DNA from: SAR116 cluster bacterium
GTDB lineage: Bacteria > Pseudomonadota > Alphaproteobacteria > Puniceispirillales > Puniceispirillaceae
Length of the DNA: 6,426 nt
Assembly (NCBI GenBank): GCA_002683535.1
Contig: NYTO01000105.1
Coordinates: 4,240 to 10,665, forward strand
Reading direction: 5' to 3'
Below the pieces are notes generated by a model, which saw only the letters and a program-made list of their open reading frames with translations, was not told where the DNA came from and did not search any database. The position numbers were made by a program, and so were the translations under genes. Position 1 is the stretch's first letter. Every line of letters begins with the position of its first letter. Positions 1 through 5,848 of the stretch are shown here, in pieces.

Positions 1-989
1 CCAACCAGATCTTCATCAGTAGCAAAAATACGCTCGATACCCGCATCGGCAAGCTTGCGCAGAAGACGCGGTGTCATTTTCGTGCCGGCAGTCGCAACGA
101 CCTTGCTTGTCTTGGCATCGATCAGGTCACGCGCCAGCATGTTGCCTTTCAGCGCGTCAGCGTTGAATTCGTAGGACCAACCCTCTTTCGCCCGCTTGTA
201 GGTAACGGTCTTGTAGAATTCCTGCAGGATTTCGTCGCGCGCCATGCCGACAATCCGCCCCGGATCGACATCTTCGCCCGACTCGGCACATGTCGCCTGA
301 TAGGCAAGCGAATCTGCATTCGGCAGCGCCATCAGGAAAGTGGTTACAGGCAGCTTGCGCTTGCGGTCGATACGAACATTCAGGATATCCTTGGCGTCAA
401 ACTCGAAATCGAGCCATGAACCGCGGTAGGGAATCACACGGGCCGCAAACAACAGCTTGCCAGAGGCATGTGTCTTGCCCCGGTCATGGTCAAAAAACAC
501 GCCTGGCGAGCGATGCATCTGTGAGACAATCACGCGCTCGGTGCCATTCACGATAAAGGTACCGTTGGATGTCATCAGCGGCATATCGCCCATATACACA
601 TCCTGTTCCTTGATGTCGCGGATGGACCGCGCACCGGTAACCTCGTCTTCTTCCCATACCTCAAGGCGCAATGTCACCTTCAGCGAAGACGCGAAAGTCA
701 GGCCGCGCTGCTGACATTCCTCAACATCATATTTTGGTGTTTCCAGATCATAGGACACGAACTCCAACTTGGCGCGCCCGGCAAAATCCTCGATCGGGAA
801 GATCGACTTGAAGGTTTCCTCGAGGCCATGATCGTCGCGCTGGTGCGCGGCGATATCCATCTGAAGGAAAGTGTCATAGCTGGAGCGCTGCACATCAATC
901 AGATTGGGCATTGCTGCCACTTCGGCAAGCTGTCCAAATGTCCGGCGCACACGCCGGCGACTGTCGAGAGTGCTAATTTGCGATGCCAT
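1..989 (-). CDS. rpoB: RNA polymerase beta subunit, N-terminal part (cut by window edge)
   Basis: This is the beta subunit of DNA-dependent RNA polymerase, which with beta' forms the catalytic core. Only the first 329 codons of a protein usually near 1350-1400 residues are present; the frame is open to the left edge. The translation starts [16 protein letters not shown], continues with FGQLAEV and SSYDTFL, and carries the family block FPIEDF (residues 64-69) and the invariant stretch [10 protein letters not shown]...RSPGVFF (148-166). These belong to the beta protrusion and lobe. The rifampicin-binding region lies beyond the window. The ATG at 989 is chosen because a GAGG Shine-Dalgarno (998-1001) lies 8 nt upstream and an in-frame stop lies a few codons further up. 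It follows rplL after a 194-nt gap, the usual order. No frameshift was seen. The identification is very secure. Confidence 0.97.
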   Translation of the reverse strand, partial: MASQISTLDSRRRVRRTFGQLAEVAAMPNLIDVQRSSYDTFLQMDIAAHQRDDHGLEETFKSIFPIEDFAGRAKLEFVSYDLETPKYDVEECQQRGLTFASSLKVTLRLEVWEEDEVTGARSIRDIKEQDVYMGDMPLMTSNGTFIVNGTERVIVSQMHRSPGVFFDHDRGKTHASGKLLFAARVIPYRGSWLDFEFDAKDILNVRIDRKRKLPVTTFLMALPNADSLAYQATCAESGEDVDPGRIVGMARDEILQEFYKTVTYKRAKEGWSYEFNADALKGNMLARDLIDAKTSKVVATAGTKMTPRLLRKLADAGIERIFATDEDLV

Positions 990-997
990 CAGGGTTA

Positions 998-1001
998 CCT
1001 C
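998..1001 (-). promoter_or_regulatory. Ribosome binding site of rpoB
   Basis: GAGG on the minus strand, 8 nt before the ATG at 989. It supports this start. No other in-frame start lies between it and the upstream in-frame stop. Confidence 0.7.
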
Positions 1002-1112
1002 GTCAGTTAACTGTTAAGTGACAGCCCCATGCGGACTTGTGCATGTGGTCGGACTGTCGGGCCAACAGCTGCGGTATTGGAACCGCAAAAAATCTGCTGG
1101 CGATAAACGACC

Positions 1113-1144
1113 TTGCACCGGACGGCAAAAACCGCCCGGTGCAA
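1113..1144 (-). promoter_or_regulatory. Strong stem-loop in the rplL-rpoB gap (candidate attenuator or RNA-processing site)
   Basis: On the transcribed strand a 9-bp perfect outer stem (TTGCACCGG with CCGGTGCAA) is followed by one mismatch, then 3 more pairs (CGG with CCG) and a 6-nt loop. The stem sits about 40 nt after the rplL stop and about 120 nt before rpoB. No T-run follows directly on the minus strand; the nearest is about 20 nt downstream, at 1088-1093. It is therefore not a canonical intrinsic terminator. In Escherichia coli the same gap holds a partial attenuator and an RNase III site that set the ratio of L7/L12 to RNA polymerase; a similar role here is inferred from position and structure. 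Confidence 0.55.
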
Positions 1145-1183
1145 TATATTTGTACGGCAGTCGAAATGACTGGCCACGCCGGG

Positions 1184-1564
1184 TTACTTGACCTCGACGG
1201 ATGCGCCAGCTTCTTCCAACTTGCCCTTGATTTCCTCGGCTTCGTCCTTGGCAACACCTTCCTTCACAGGCTTTGGTGCACCTTCGACGAGGTCCTTGGC
1301 TTCTTTCAGTCCGAGACCGGTGATGGCGCGGACTTCCTTGATCACATTGATCTTGGAGGCACCAACAGCAGTGAGGACGACGTCAAATTCAGTCTGTTCC
1401 TCGGCTGCGCCACCGGCGTCACCACCACCAGCAGGCATGGCCATTGCAACGGGAGCAGCGGCGGCGGAAACGCCCCACTTGTCTTCCAGAAGCGTTGCCA
1501 GCTCAGCGGCTTCAAGTACGGTTAGGGTTGAAAGTTCTTCTGCGATTTTTTCAATATCAGCCAT
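1184..1564 (-). CDS. rplL: 50S ribosomal protein L7/L12
   Basis: The acidic stalk protein L7/L12 is present as multiple dimers on L10 and recruits and stimulates translational GTPases such as EF-Tu and EF-G. The protein is 126 residues, normal for the family. Residues 1-32 form the N-terminal dimerisation and L10-binding helices. About 34-56 is a flexible Ala/Gly/Pro-rich hinge. About 57-126 is the globular C-terminal domain with EFDVVL (59-64) and the factor-binding face KINVIKEVR...[13 protein letters not shown] (71-94). The ATG at 1564 is preceded by GGAG (1571-1574) with 6 nt spacing. It lies 38 nt after rplJ, consistent with the usual rplJL unit controlled from the rplJ leader. Nothing is odd in the coding sequence. 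Confidence 0.98.
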   Translation of the reverse strand: MADIEKIAEELSTLTVLEAAELATLLEDKWGVSAAAAPVAMAMPAGGGDAGGAAEEQTEFDVVLTAVGASKINVIKEVRAITGLGLKEAKDLVEGAPKPVKEGVAKDEAEEIKGKLEEAGASVEVK

Positions 1565-1602
1565 GATTTACTCCATTAGGCTTGAACGTCTGATCGGGGC
1601 TG

Positions 1603-2121
1603 TCAGCCCTCCTGCAGTTGGTCTGAACGCGCCTTGATCACGCGTGCCACCTTGCCGGCCGGAGCCTGGGTAACACGGGCGAGCTTGGCTGCCGGGGCCT
1701 GAAGGACTCCGACAAGCTTTCCACGCAGCTCGTCAAGGGACGGCATTTTAGCCAGCATCTCAACGCCAGCCTTGTCCAGGGCTTTCCCGTCCATGCTGCC
1801 GCCGACGATTGTCAGCTTGTCGTTTTCCTTGGCATAATTCACGAGCACTTTCGCAGCTGCCACCGGGTCAGCCGACGTGCCAATGGCAGTCGGTCCGGTG
1901 AACAACGCTTCCAGCGCCGTGTGCGGCGTGTCGTTGAGTGCCAGCTTGGCAATCCGGTTCTTGGTTACCTTGAAGCCAGCTCCAGCTTCCCGCATTTTCG
2001 CACGCAGGTCACCGCTCTCAGCAACGGTCATCCCAACCTGATGTGCAACAACAACTGTTGTCGATGCATTCAGGGTGGTCTGCAGGGTTTCGATCAGTTC
2101 GGCTTTTTCTTGTCTGTTCAC
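1603..2121 (-). CDS. rplJ: 50S ribosomal protein L10 (stalk base)
   Basis: L10 anchors the L7/L12 dimers at the stalk base next to L11 and, bound to L12, represses its own mRNA. With the GTG start at 2121 the protein is 172 residues, the usual size. It begins MNRQEKAELIETLQ, carries the RNA-binding-domain motif KVTKNRIAKLAL (51-62), and has LFTGPTAI at 73-80. The C-terminal tail (about 135-170) carries two near-identical 10-residue units, QAPAAKLARV and QAPAGKVARV, on the helix that holds L12. An upstream ATG at 2157 keeps the frame open and would add 12 residues (IVTPHNERRR...), but these are not family-like. GTG at 2121 has GGAG (2129-2132) at 7 nt, so it is preferred. It is preceded by a long structured leader. 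Confidence 0.97.
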   Translation of the reverse strand: MNRQEKAELIETLQTTLNASTTVVVAHQVGMTVAESGDLRAKMREAGAGFKVTKNRIAKLALNDTPHTALEALFTGPTAIGTSADPVAAAKVLVNYAKENDKLTIVGGSMDGKALDKAGVEMLAKMPSLDELRGKLVGVLQAPAAKLARVTQAPAGKVARVIKARSDQLQEG

Positions 2122-2128
2122 CGATCGT

Positions 2129-2132
2129 CTCC
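2129..2132 (-). promoter_or_regulatory. Ribosome binding site deciding the rplJ GTG start
   Basis: GGAG on the minus strand, 7 nt before the GTG at 2121. It favours that GTG over the in-frame ATG at 2157. This is also the site whose access would be controlled if L10-L12 binds the leader. Confidence 0.7.
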
Positions 2133-2205
2133 GCTCGTTGTGAGGTGTGACGATCATTACCGCCGCACCTCGGTTGCAAAAAGGAACCAGTCAAATGACC
2201 AGTTC

Positions 2206-2278
2206 GCTGGCCTGCCCATCAAGAAGTTCAAGCAGAAACCTGCTCTTGCTCCCGTCTATTGCAGGATATTAAGCCAGC
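2206..2278 (-). promoter_or_regulatory. L10 leader-like RNA (autoregulatory target of L10-L12)
   Basis: The transcript of this 73-nt segment can fold into a closed domain. A basal helix pairs GCTGG (2206-2210) with CCAGC (2274-2278). A second helix pairs CCTGC (2211-2215) with GCAGG (2261-2265), leaving a one-sided bulge of 8 nt (2266-2273). Inside is a hairpin CAAGCAG (2229-2235) with CTGCTCTTG (2240-2248), which has a GUUU loop on the RNA and a 2-nt bulge. The transcribed strand reads GGGAGCAAGAGC next to this hairpin, resembling the GGAGCAAAGC element of the E. coli rplJ leader. Position (upstream of rplJ), bulged helices and this element agree with the known L10 leader family. Pairing was done by eye, and no covariance model was run. 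Confidence 0.68.
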
Positions 2279-2302
2279 CACCTTGCTGACCCCTGCAGTC
2301 TT

Positions 2303-2343
2303 GGACAGGTGCGGGACAGGGATCTCCATCCCCGCCCCTGTTC
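2303..2343 (-). promoter_or_regulatory. Imperfect stem-loop in the rplA-rplJ leader
   Basis: A 13-position stem pairs 2303-2315 with 2331-2343, including one G-T wobble and one mismatch (2310/2336). The top is GCGGG/CCCGC and the loop is about 15 nt, with an alternative inner pairing GGGAT/ATCCC. No T-run follows on the minus strand, so it is not an ordinary terminator. It lies between the rplA stop and the L10 leader-like fold, and may act in attenuation, RNA processing or 3'-end protection of the rplKA message. The function is inferred only from location. Confidence 0.45.
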
Positions 2344-2344
2344 A

Positions 2345-2364
2345 TCGGCACGCGAACGCGCCGA
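2345..2364 (-). promoter_or_regulatory. UUCG-capped hairpin just after rplA
   Basis: An 8-bp stem on the transcript (UCGGCGCG with CGUGCCGA, one G-U pair) closes a UUCG tetraloop, starting 18 nt after the rplA stop codon. UUCG loops are known for high stability, especially with a C-G closing pair; here the closing pair is G-C. No U-tract follows, so it is better seen as a processing or 3'-end-stabilising hairpin, or part of a longer attenuator, than as a simple terminator. Confidence 0.5.
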
Positions 2365-2382
2365 GGAATTCGTCATGTCTGT

Positions 2383-3069
2383 CTAGACAACATCCTCAAC
2401 CATGATGCCCGGCCCCATTGTCGAGCTGATTGTGATCTTGCGAATATATGTACCCTTGGCACCGGACGGGCGCGCCTTGCGCACTGCGTCAATGAAGGCA
2501 GCTGCGTTTTCGATAATCTTTGCTTCATCGAAACTTGCCTTGCCAACACCGGCATGCACAACACCGGCTTTTTCAGCCCGGTACTGAACTTCACCGGCCT
2601 TGGCCGCCTTGACCGCAGCGCCGACATCGGCTGTGACCGTGCCCAGCTTCGGGTTCGGCATCAGGCCGCGCGGACCCAGCACCTTGCCAAGCCGGCCAAC
2701 CACACCCATCATGTCAGGGCTGGCAATGACGCGCTCAAAATTGGACTCGCCGCCCTGAATGGCTTCGGCAAGGTCCTCGGCACCGATCAGGTCGGCACCA
2801 GCTTCCTTGGCTTCATCGGCCTTGGCATCACGGGCAAACACGGCCACGCGCATGGTCTTGCCGGTGCCGTTCGGCATGGCGATGACGCCGCGCACCATCT
2901 GGTCGGCATGACGCGGGTCAACACCCAGGTTCATGGCGATTTCGATTGTCTCATCGAATTTTGACGCCGCGGCGCTTGCCTTGATCATCGACACGGCCTC
3001 TGCCAGCGGATAGCTGCGGGTGCGGTCGATTTCGTTTGCGGCCTGTTTTCTCTTGCTGATCTTCGCCAT
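2383..3069 (-). CDS. rplA: 50S ribosomal protein L1
   Basis: L1 binds 23S rRNA to form the mobile L1 stalk that helps release deacylated tRNA from the E site, and in bacteria it also represses translation of the rplK-rplA message. The 228-residue length is normal. Visible family motifs are [16 protein letters not shown] (37-52), MPNGTGK (65-71), the signature ASPDMM...[17 protein letters not shown] (116-141), and the C-terminal SSTMGPGI (215-222). The two-domain layout is intact, with the inserted domain II roughly in the middle third. The ATG at 3069 has a strong GGAGGG (3077-3082) at 7 nt, lying inside the end of rplK. Only 3 nt separate the rplK stop from this start, which suggests translational coupling. 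Confidence 0.98.
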   Translation of the reverse strand: MAKISKRKQAANEIDRTRSYPLAEAVSMIKASAAASKFDETIEIAMNLGVDPRHADQMVRGVIAMPNGTGKTMRVAVFARDAKADEAKEAGADLIGAEDLAEAIQGGESNFERVIASPDMMGVVGRLGKVLGPRGLMPNPKLGTVTADVGAAVKAAKAGEVQYRAEKAGVVHAGVGKASFDEAKIIENAAAFIDAVRKARPSGAKGTYIRKITISSTMGPGIMVEDVV

Positions 3070-3072
3070 CGG

Positions 3073-3504
3073 TTAGCCCTCCACAACTTCAAGGCCCATG
3101 GCGCGGGCAGACCCGCGCACCATGGCCATGGCACCATCGACATCAACGGCGTTCATATCGCCCATCTTCTGCACGGCAATCTCGCGTACCTGCGCTGTCG
3201 TGACCGAACCTGCCACTGTACGCCCAGGCTCCTGCCCACCCTTGTTCATGCCAGCGGCCTTTTTCAGGAAATAGCTGACAGGTGCGGTCTTGGTGATGAA
3301 GGTAAACGACTTGTCCTGATAGACAGTGATCACCACCGGAACCGGCATGTTCTTTTCCAGCGAATCTGTCGCTGCATTGAACGCCTTGCAGAATTCCATG
3401 ATATTGACGCCACGCTGACCAAGTGCCGGACCGACAGGCGGCGATGGATTCGCCGCGCCGGCAGGAATGTTCAGCTTGAGATAGCCTTCGATCTTCTTTG
3501 CCAT
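3073..3504 (-). CDS. rplK: 50S ribosomal protein L11
   Basis: L11 binds the GTPase-associated region of 23S rRNA at the stalk base; it is the thiostrepton-related protein and is needed for RelA-type stringent sensing. The 143-residue length is normal. The N-terminal domain carries the conserved [19 protein letters not shown] (20-38) with the proline pair of the thiostrepton-binding face. The C-terminal rRNA-binding domain includes [14 protein letters not shown] and the closing [10 protein letters not shown]. The ATG at 3504 is preceded by AGGGA (3514-3518) at 9 nt. It lies 55 nt after nusG, and a hairpin fills most of this gap. It is followed almost directly by rplA, forming the L11-L1 unit. 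Confidence 0.98.
   Translation of the reverse strand: MAKKIEGYLKLNIPAGAANPSPPVGPALGQRGVNIMEFCKAFNAATDSLEKNMPVPVVITVYQDKSFTFITKTAPVSYFLKKAAGMNKGGQEPGRTVAGSVTTAQVREIAVQKMGDMNAVDVDGAMAMVRGSARAMGLEVVEG
3077..3082 (-). promoter_or_regulatory. Ribosome binding site of rplA inside rplK
   Basis: GGAGGG on the minus strand, 7 nt before the rplA ATG. It overlaps the last sense codons of rplK, so ribosomes finishing L11 reach it directly. It is the strongest Shine-Dalgarno seen in the window. Confidence 0.75.
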
Positions 3505-3523
3505 TGATAGTTGTCCCTAACCC

Positions 3524-3554
3524 CGGTGGTCCGTCTCTCGAACGGTTGCCACCG
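3524..3554 (-). promoter_or_regulatory. Hairpin in the nusG-rplK gap, candidate L1 autoregulatory site
   Basis: The transcript pairs CGGTGG with CCACCG (6 bp; 3524-3529 with 3549-3554) and CCGT with ACGG (4 bp; 3531-3534 with 3542-3545). The two stems are separated by an asymmetric 3x1 internal loop, and the top loop is 7 nt. It ends 20 nt before the rplK ATG. L1 targets on rplKA messages are known to be two short helices around an asymmetric internal loop, copying the 23S rRNA site, and they lie near the rplK start. The geometry and position fit, but the individual recognition bases could not be matched with certainty. Confidence 0.45.
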
Positions 3555-3559
3555 CATTG

Positions 3560-4090
3560 CTAAATTTTTTCGACCTGACTGTATTCCAGCTCGACAGGTG
3601 TCGAACGACCAAAAATCGACACGGTCACCTTCAGGCGCGCCTTGTCGTCATCAGCCTCTTCGACAAAACCGTTAAAGGATGCAAACGGTCCATCTGAAAC
3701 GCGTACCTGCTCGCCAATGTCAAATGTGACAGTGGTGCGCGGACGCTCAACGCCTTCACTCATCTGATGCATCAGCCGCTCGGCTTCTGCATTGGTAATC
3801 GGTATGGGCTTGCCCTTGCCGCCAAGGAAACCGGTAACGCGCGGCTGGCTGGTCACCAGCTGCCACGCTTCGTCGGTCAATTCCATTTTCACCAGGATAT
3901 AGCCGGGGAAAAACTTGCGCTCGCTCTGAACACGGGCACCACGGCGCACTTCAATCACCTCTTCGGTGGGCACCATGACGTCCTCGATCTGATGCGACAG
4001 CTCGTTGCTCTCCGCCTGCTCGGTGATTAGCTGTGCGACTTTTTTCTCCGAACCGGAGAAAACATGCAGCACATACCAACGTTTTGCCAT
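3560..4090 (-). CDS. nusG: Transcription elongation/antitermination factor NusG
   Basis: NusG binds RNA polymerase across the clamp through its N-terminal domain. Its C-terminal KOW domain contacts Rho or ribosomal protein S10, coupling transcription to translation and termination. With the ATG at 4090 the protein is 176 residues, normal length. The N-terminal NGN domain begins KRWYVLHVFSGSEKKV (3-18) and has RKFFPGYILVKM (58-69). A linker follows around 105-122. The KOW domain is about 123-176, with GEQVRVSDGPFASFNGFVEE (126-145) and a closing VELEYSQVEKI. An in-frame ATG at 4111 would add MRRKALA, which is not family-like. A weak GGAAAG lies upstream of 4090. It follows secE by 48 nt, the standard order. 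Confidence 0.98.
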   Translation of the reverse strand: MAKRWYVLHVFSGSEKKVAQLITEQAESNELSHQIEDVMVPTEEVIEVRRGARVQSERKFFPGYILVKMELTDEAWQLVTSQPRVTGFLGGKGKPIPITNAEAERLMHQMSEGVERPRTTVTFDIGEQVRVSDGPFASFNGFVEEADDDKARLKVTVSIFGRSTPVELEYSQVEKI

Positions 4091-4138
4091 TGCCAACGCT
4101 TTCCGTCTCACTATCGCCGTCCGGCCCGGACCAGGCAG

Positions 4139-4336
4139 TTACCCGCCAAGTCCCAGAACCAGCTGAACGATGTTCGAGAGCACCATATCGACCAGAAGAA
4201 AAAACAACGCAGCAATTGTCGCCATCACAAAAACAGTGATGGTAGCGGTCCCGGTTTCGCGACGACTGGCCCAAGAAATACGAGAGATTTCCTGGCGGAC
4301 CTGCCTTACAAATTGTGCTGGCGATGTTTTTGCCAT
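4139..4336 (-). CDS. secE: Preprotein translocase subunit SecE
   Basis: SecE is the essential clamp subunit of the SecYEG channel in the inner membrane. The protein is 65 residues, the short single-span form typical of alphaproteobacteria (E. coli has three spans). Residues 1-30 form the amphipathic cytoplasmic segment with the family pattern FVRQVRQEISRISWASRRET. Residues about 32-60 form the one hydrophobic membrane helix (ATITVFVMATIAALFFLLV...). The frame stays open upstream, but ATG at 4336 gives the canonical MAKTSPAQF start. No good Shine-Dalgarno is visible before it, so initiation may be weak or leader-dependent. It is the first gene of the ribosomal and RNA polymerase cluster here. 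Confidence 0.95.
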   Translation of the reverse strand: MAKTSPAQFVRQVRQEISRISWASRRETGTATITVFVMATIAALFFLLVDMVLSNIVQLVLGLGG

Positions 4337-4567
4337 GATTGGTTCGGTGCCGATACAAGTTTCATAATACGCCAGTGACACCAGACAAACGCAAAAATCG
4401 GTCGCACCGCGCGGTTCCATGTCCCCACGATCTGGCGGCCTCAATGTTTTACAGTGACTTGTGTCGCTACCGTCGGGCGTATCTAGCAAAGAGCATCCCG
4501 CATGGCAATAGATTAATCACCCCGCAGCCGACAATTATGGTTCCCGCACTCATCTGCCGGACCGGCG
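4337..4567. other. Non-coding gap between the MFS gene and secE
   Basis: 231 nt without a convincing gene. It must contain the 5' leader, and probably the promoter, of the secE-nusG-ribosomal cluster. A tRNA-Trp gene often lies in front of secE in bacteria; reading both strands showed no cloverleaf or T-loop motif, so none is called. A perfect 10-bp palindrome, ACCGCGCGGT, lies at 4406-4415. No terminator with a T-run was found after the transporter gene. Confidence 0.6.
4364..4394 (-). promoter_or_regulatory. Candidate promoter of secE-nusG operon
   Basis: On the minus strand TATTAT (4364-4369) is a good -10 match, about 28 nt before the secE ATG. TTGCGT (4389-4394) is a fair -35 match, but the spacer is 19 nt, longer than the preferred 17. 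An alternative -35, TTTGTC (4384-4389), gives a 14-nt spacer, which is too short. If correct, the secE message has a very short leader. Confidence 0.35.
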
Positions 4568-5743
4568 TCAAGACGGCGCGCGCATCCCCATCCATGTGGC
4601 CAGCGCTGCCAACCCGGACATCACGACAACAACACCAAGGGCAAGCAGGAAATTCTGGTCCCCGCCCAGCGCAATGATCAGACTGCCGAAGCCGGCACTG
4701 CCGATCATTTGCATGGCCCCGCACAAACCGGTGGCAGCGCCGCTGTTTGGCCCGGCAGCGCGCACCGCGCAGATGATCGAATTTGCCACCACAAGCCCGT
4801 TCGCCACGCCAAACAGATACAGACAACCTGCGATAACCAGTGCTGTCGTCAATCCCGTCATATACAGGACAAGCAACACTACCATGGCGGCAAGGCTCAC
4901 CACGCCGCCGATGAAGACTGTTTTTTCCAACCCCAGCCGCGGCCCCATATACCGGCTCATATTGTTGCCTGACATATAGCCAAGAGCGGTAACACTGAAC
5001 AGCAACCCGATTATTGTCGCGCCGGCACCAAGGCGCTGGAATTCATATGGCATAAATCCGCCCAGCGAAAAGAACGCCGATGTCAACAGCGCGCCACTGG
5101 CAGCATGCACCAGAAATTCGCGGTTGCGCAGCAACAGGAAAAAGACGCCGATCACCTTCAGGAACGGTGCCCGGGCCACACGGTTGTGATTGGTTTCGGC
5201 CAGCAGCGCCATATTCGCCAGAAAAATAACGCCAGATGTGATCACCATGATGGCCACGGATCCCCGCCAGCCGATGATGTCCGCAATCAGGCCACCACCG
5301 GCAAACCCCATCAGCGGCACGATGGACTGGATCATCGTTATGGTCGACAGCTGCCGCCCGGCCTCGGTCCTCTCAAAGCTGTCATTGATGATCACGCGGC
5401 CAACGGCCATGCAGGCCGATGCGCCAAAGCCCTGCAGCGCGCGCGCCACAATCAGCATTTCAATGTTCGGCGATATCAGCGCTGCCACACCGGCAACAGT
5501 AAACAGCAGTGAACCTGCCAGCAACACCGGGCGCCGGCCCAGCATGTCAGACAGCGATCCAGCCAGCAGCTGGCCAAGCCCCAGCATGATCAGGAACGCG
5601 CTCAGCACCAGCTGCGCCTGGTCGGCGGTGGCTGACAGGTCGTCACGCAGCAGTGGAATGGCGGGCGCAAGCAGGGCCATGCCGATATTGGCACCCGACA
5701 CCGTAAGCGCCAGCAGCCATATGGGCGGGGCAATGCGGCGCAT
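4568..5743 (-). CDS. MFS drug-efflux transporter, Bcr/CflA type
   Basis: An inner-membrane transporter of the major facilitator superfamily, predicted to export small molecules by proton antiport. From the ATG at 5743 it has 391 residues and about 12 hydrophobic spans, standard for the family. Span 1 is about 8-30. The loop between spans 2 and 3 carries motif A, GSLSDMLGRRPVLL (62-75). RALQGFGASACMAVGRVIINDSF (101-123) and the following IVPLMGFAGGGLIADIIGWR (141-160) resemble the Bcr/CflA multidrug and bicyclomycin efflux group. The substrate cannot be told from sequence. The frame is open upstream, with possible starts at 5758 (GTG), 5794 (ATG) and 5824 (GTG); none has a convincing ribosome site, and 5743 gives the most usual N-terminus. 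It is on the same strand as secE but is unlikely to belong to that operon functionally. Confidence 0.88.
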   Translation of the reverse strand: MRRIAPPIWLLALTVSGANIGMALLAPAIPLLRDDLSATADQAQLVLSAFLIMLGLGQLLAGSLSDMLGRRPVLLAGSLLFTVAGVAALISPNIEMLIVARALQGFGASACMAVGRVIINDSFERTEAGRQLSTITMIQSIVPLMGFAGGGLIADIIGWRGSVAIMVITSGVIFLANMALLAETNHNRVARAPFLKVIGVFFLLLRNREFLVHAASGALLTSAFFSLGGFMPYEFQRLGAGATIIGLLFSVTALGYMSGNNMSRYMGPRLGLEKTVFIGGVVSLAAMVVLLVLYMTGLTTALVIAGCLYLFGVANGLVVANSIICAVRAAGPNSGAATGLCGAMQMIGSAGFGSLIIALGGDQNFLLALGVVVVMSGLAALATWMGMRAPS

Positions 5744-5848
5744 TGCGGTTTCAGACACGAAAGGCGAAAGCTCCACGAAAAAGAGCGACACCATAGCAGC
5801 AACGCGAAAAGACTGTATAGTCACCGTTTAAAGGGTGGTATTTTTTCC
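5744..5848. other. Divergent intergenic region between two transporter genes
   Basis: About 105 nt (only 24 nt if the longest transporter start at 5824 were used) separates the minus-strand MFS gene from the plus-strand DMT gene. A -10-like TATAGT lies at 5816-5821 on the plus strand, within an imperfect dyad GACTGTATAGTC (5811-5822), but no good -35 was found 16-18 nt away. Promoters for both genes should lie here, yet none can be assigned with confidence. Confidence 0.45.
5831..5839 (+). promoter_or_regulatory. Ribosome binding site of the DMT transporter gene
   Basis: AAGGGTGGT ends 9 nt before the GTG at 5849. It supports this GTG over the in-frame ATG at 5879, which has no comparable site. 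Confidence 0.5.

Noticed and set aside
1004..1013. Perfect 10-bp palindrome CAGTTAACTG just upstream of the rpoB ribosome site
   Set aside because: It is short and partly self-complementary by composition. A hairpin from it would have no loop. There is no reason to call an operator without conservation data.
1037..1525. Open frame of 162 codons on the plus strand opposite rplL and the rplL-rpoB gap
   Set aside because: It runs antisense across a certain rplL gene; its composition follows the codon pattern of that gene and it has no family resemblance. It is a shadow frame.
2146..2196. Possible rplJ promoter on the minus strand (TTGACT, TTGCAA and TAATGA boxes)
   Set aside because: TTGACT (2191-2196) has no -10 at 16-18 nt, and TTGCAA to TAATGA has a spacer of only about 14 nt. 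No acceptable pair was found.
4119..4131. GTCCG-GCC-CGGAC inverted repeat in the secE-nusG gap
   Set aside because: A 5-bp stem with a 3-nt loop and no T-run, in a GC-rich short spacer. It is too weak to call a terminator or regulator.
4568..4590. GCCGG...CCGGC inverted repeat right after the MFS stop codon as a terminator
   Set aside because: The arms leave almost no loop (GCCGGTCCGGC) and no T-run follows on the minus strand.
4467..4826. 119-codon minus-strand frame spanning the end of the MFS gene and the secE upstream gap
   Set aside because: It lies mostly in another frame of the MFS gene, is rich in Arg/Cys/Gly, and shows no motif. It is not a credible protein.
5190..5831. 213-codon plus-strand frame opposite the MFS transporter
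   Set aside because: Ser/Ala/Met-rich antisense shadow of a clear transporter gene. No domain is recognisable and no ribosome site supports it.
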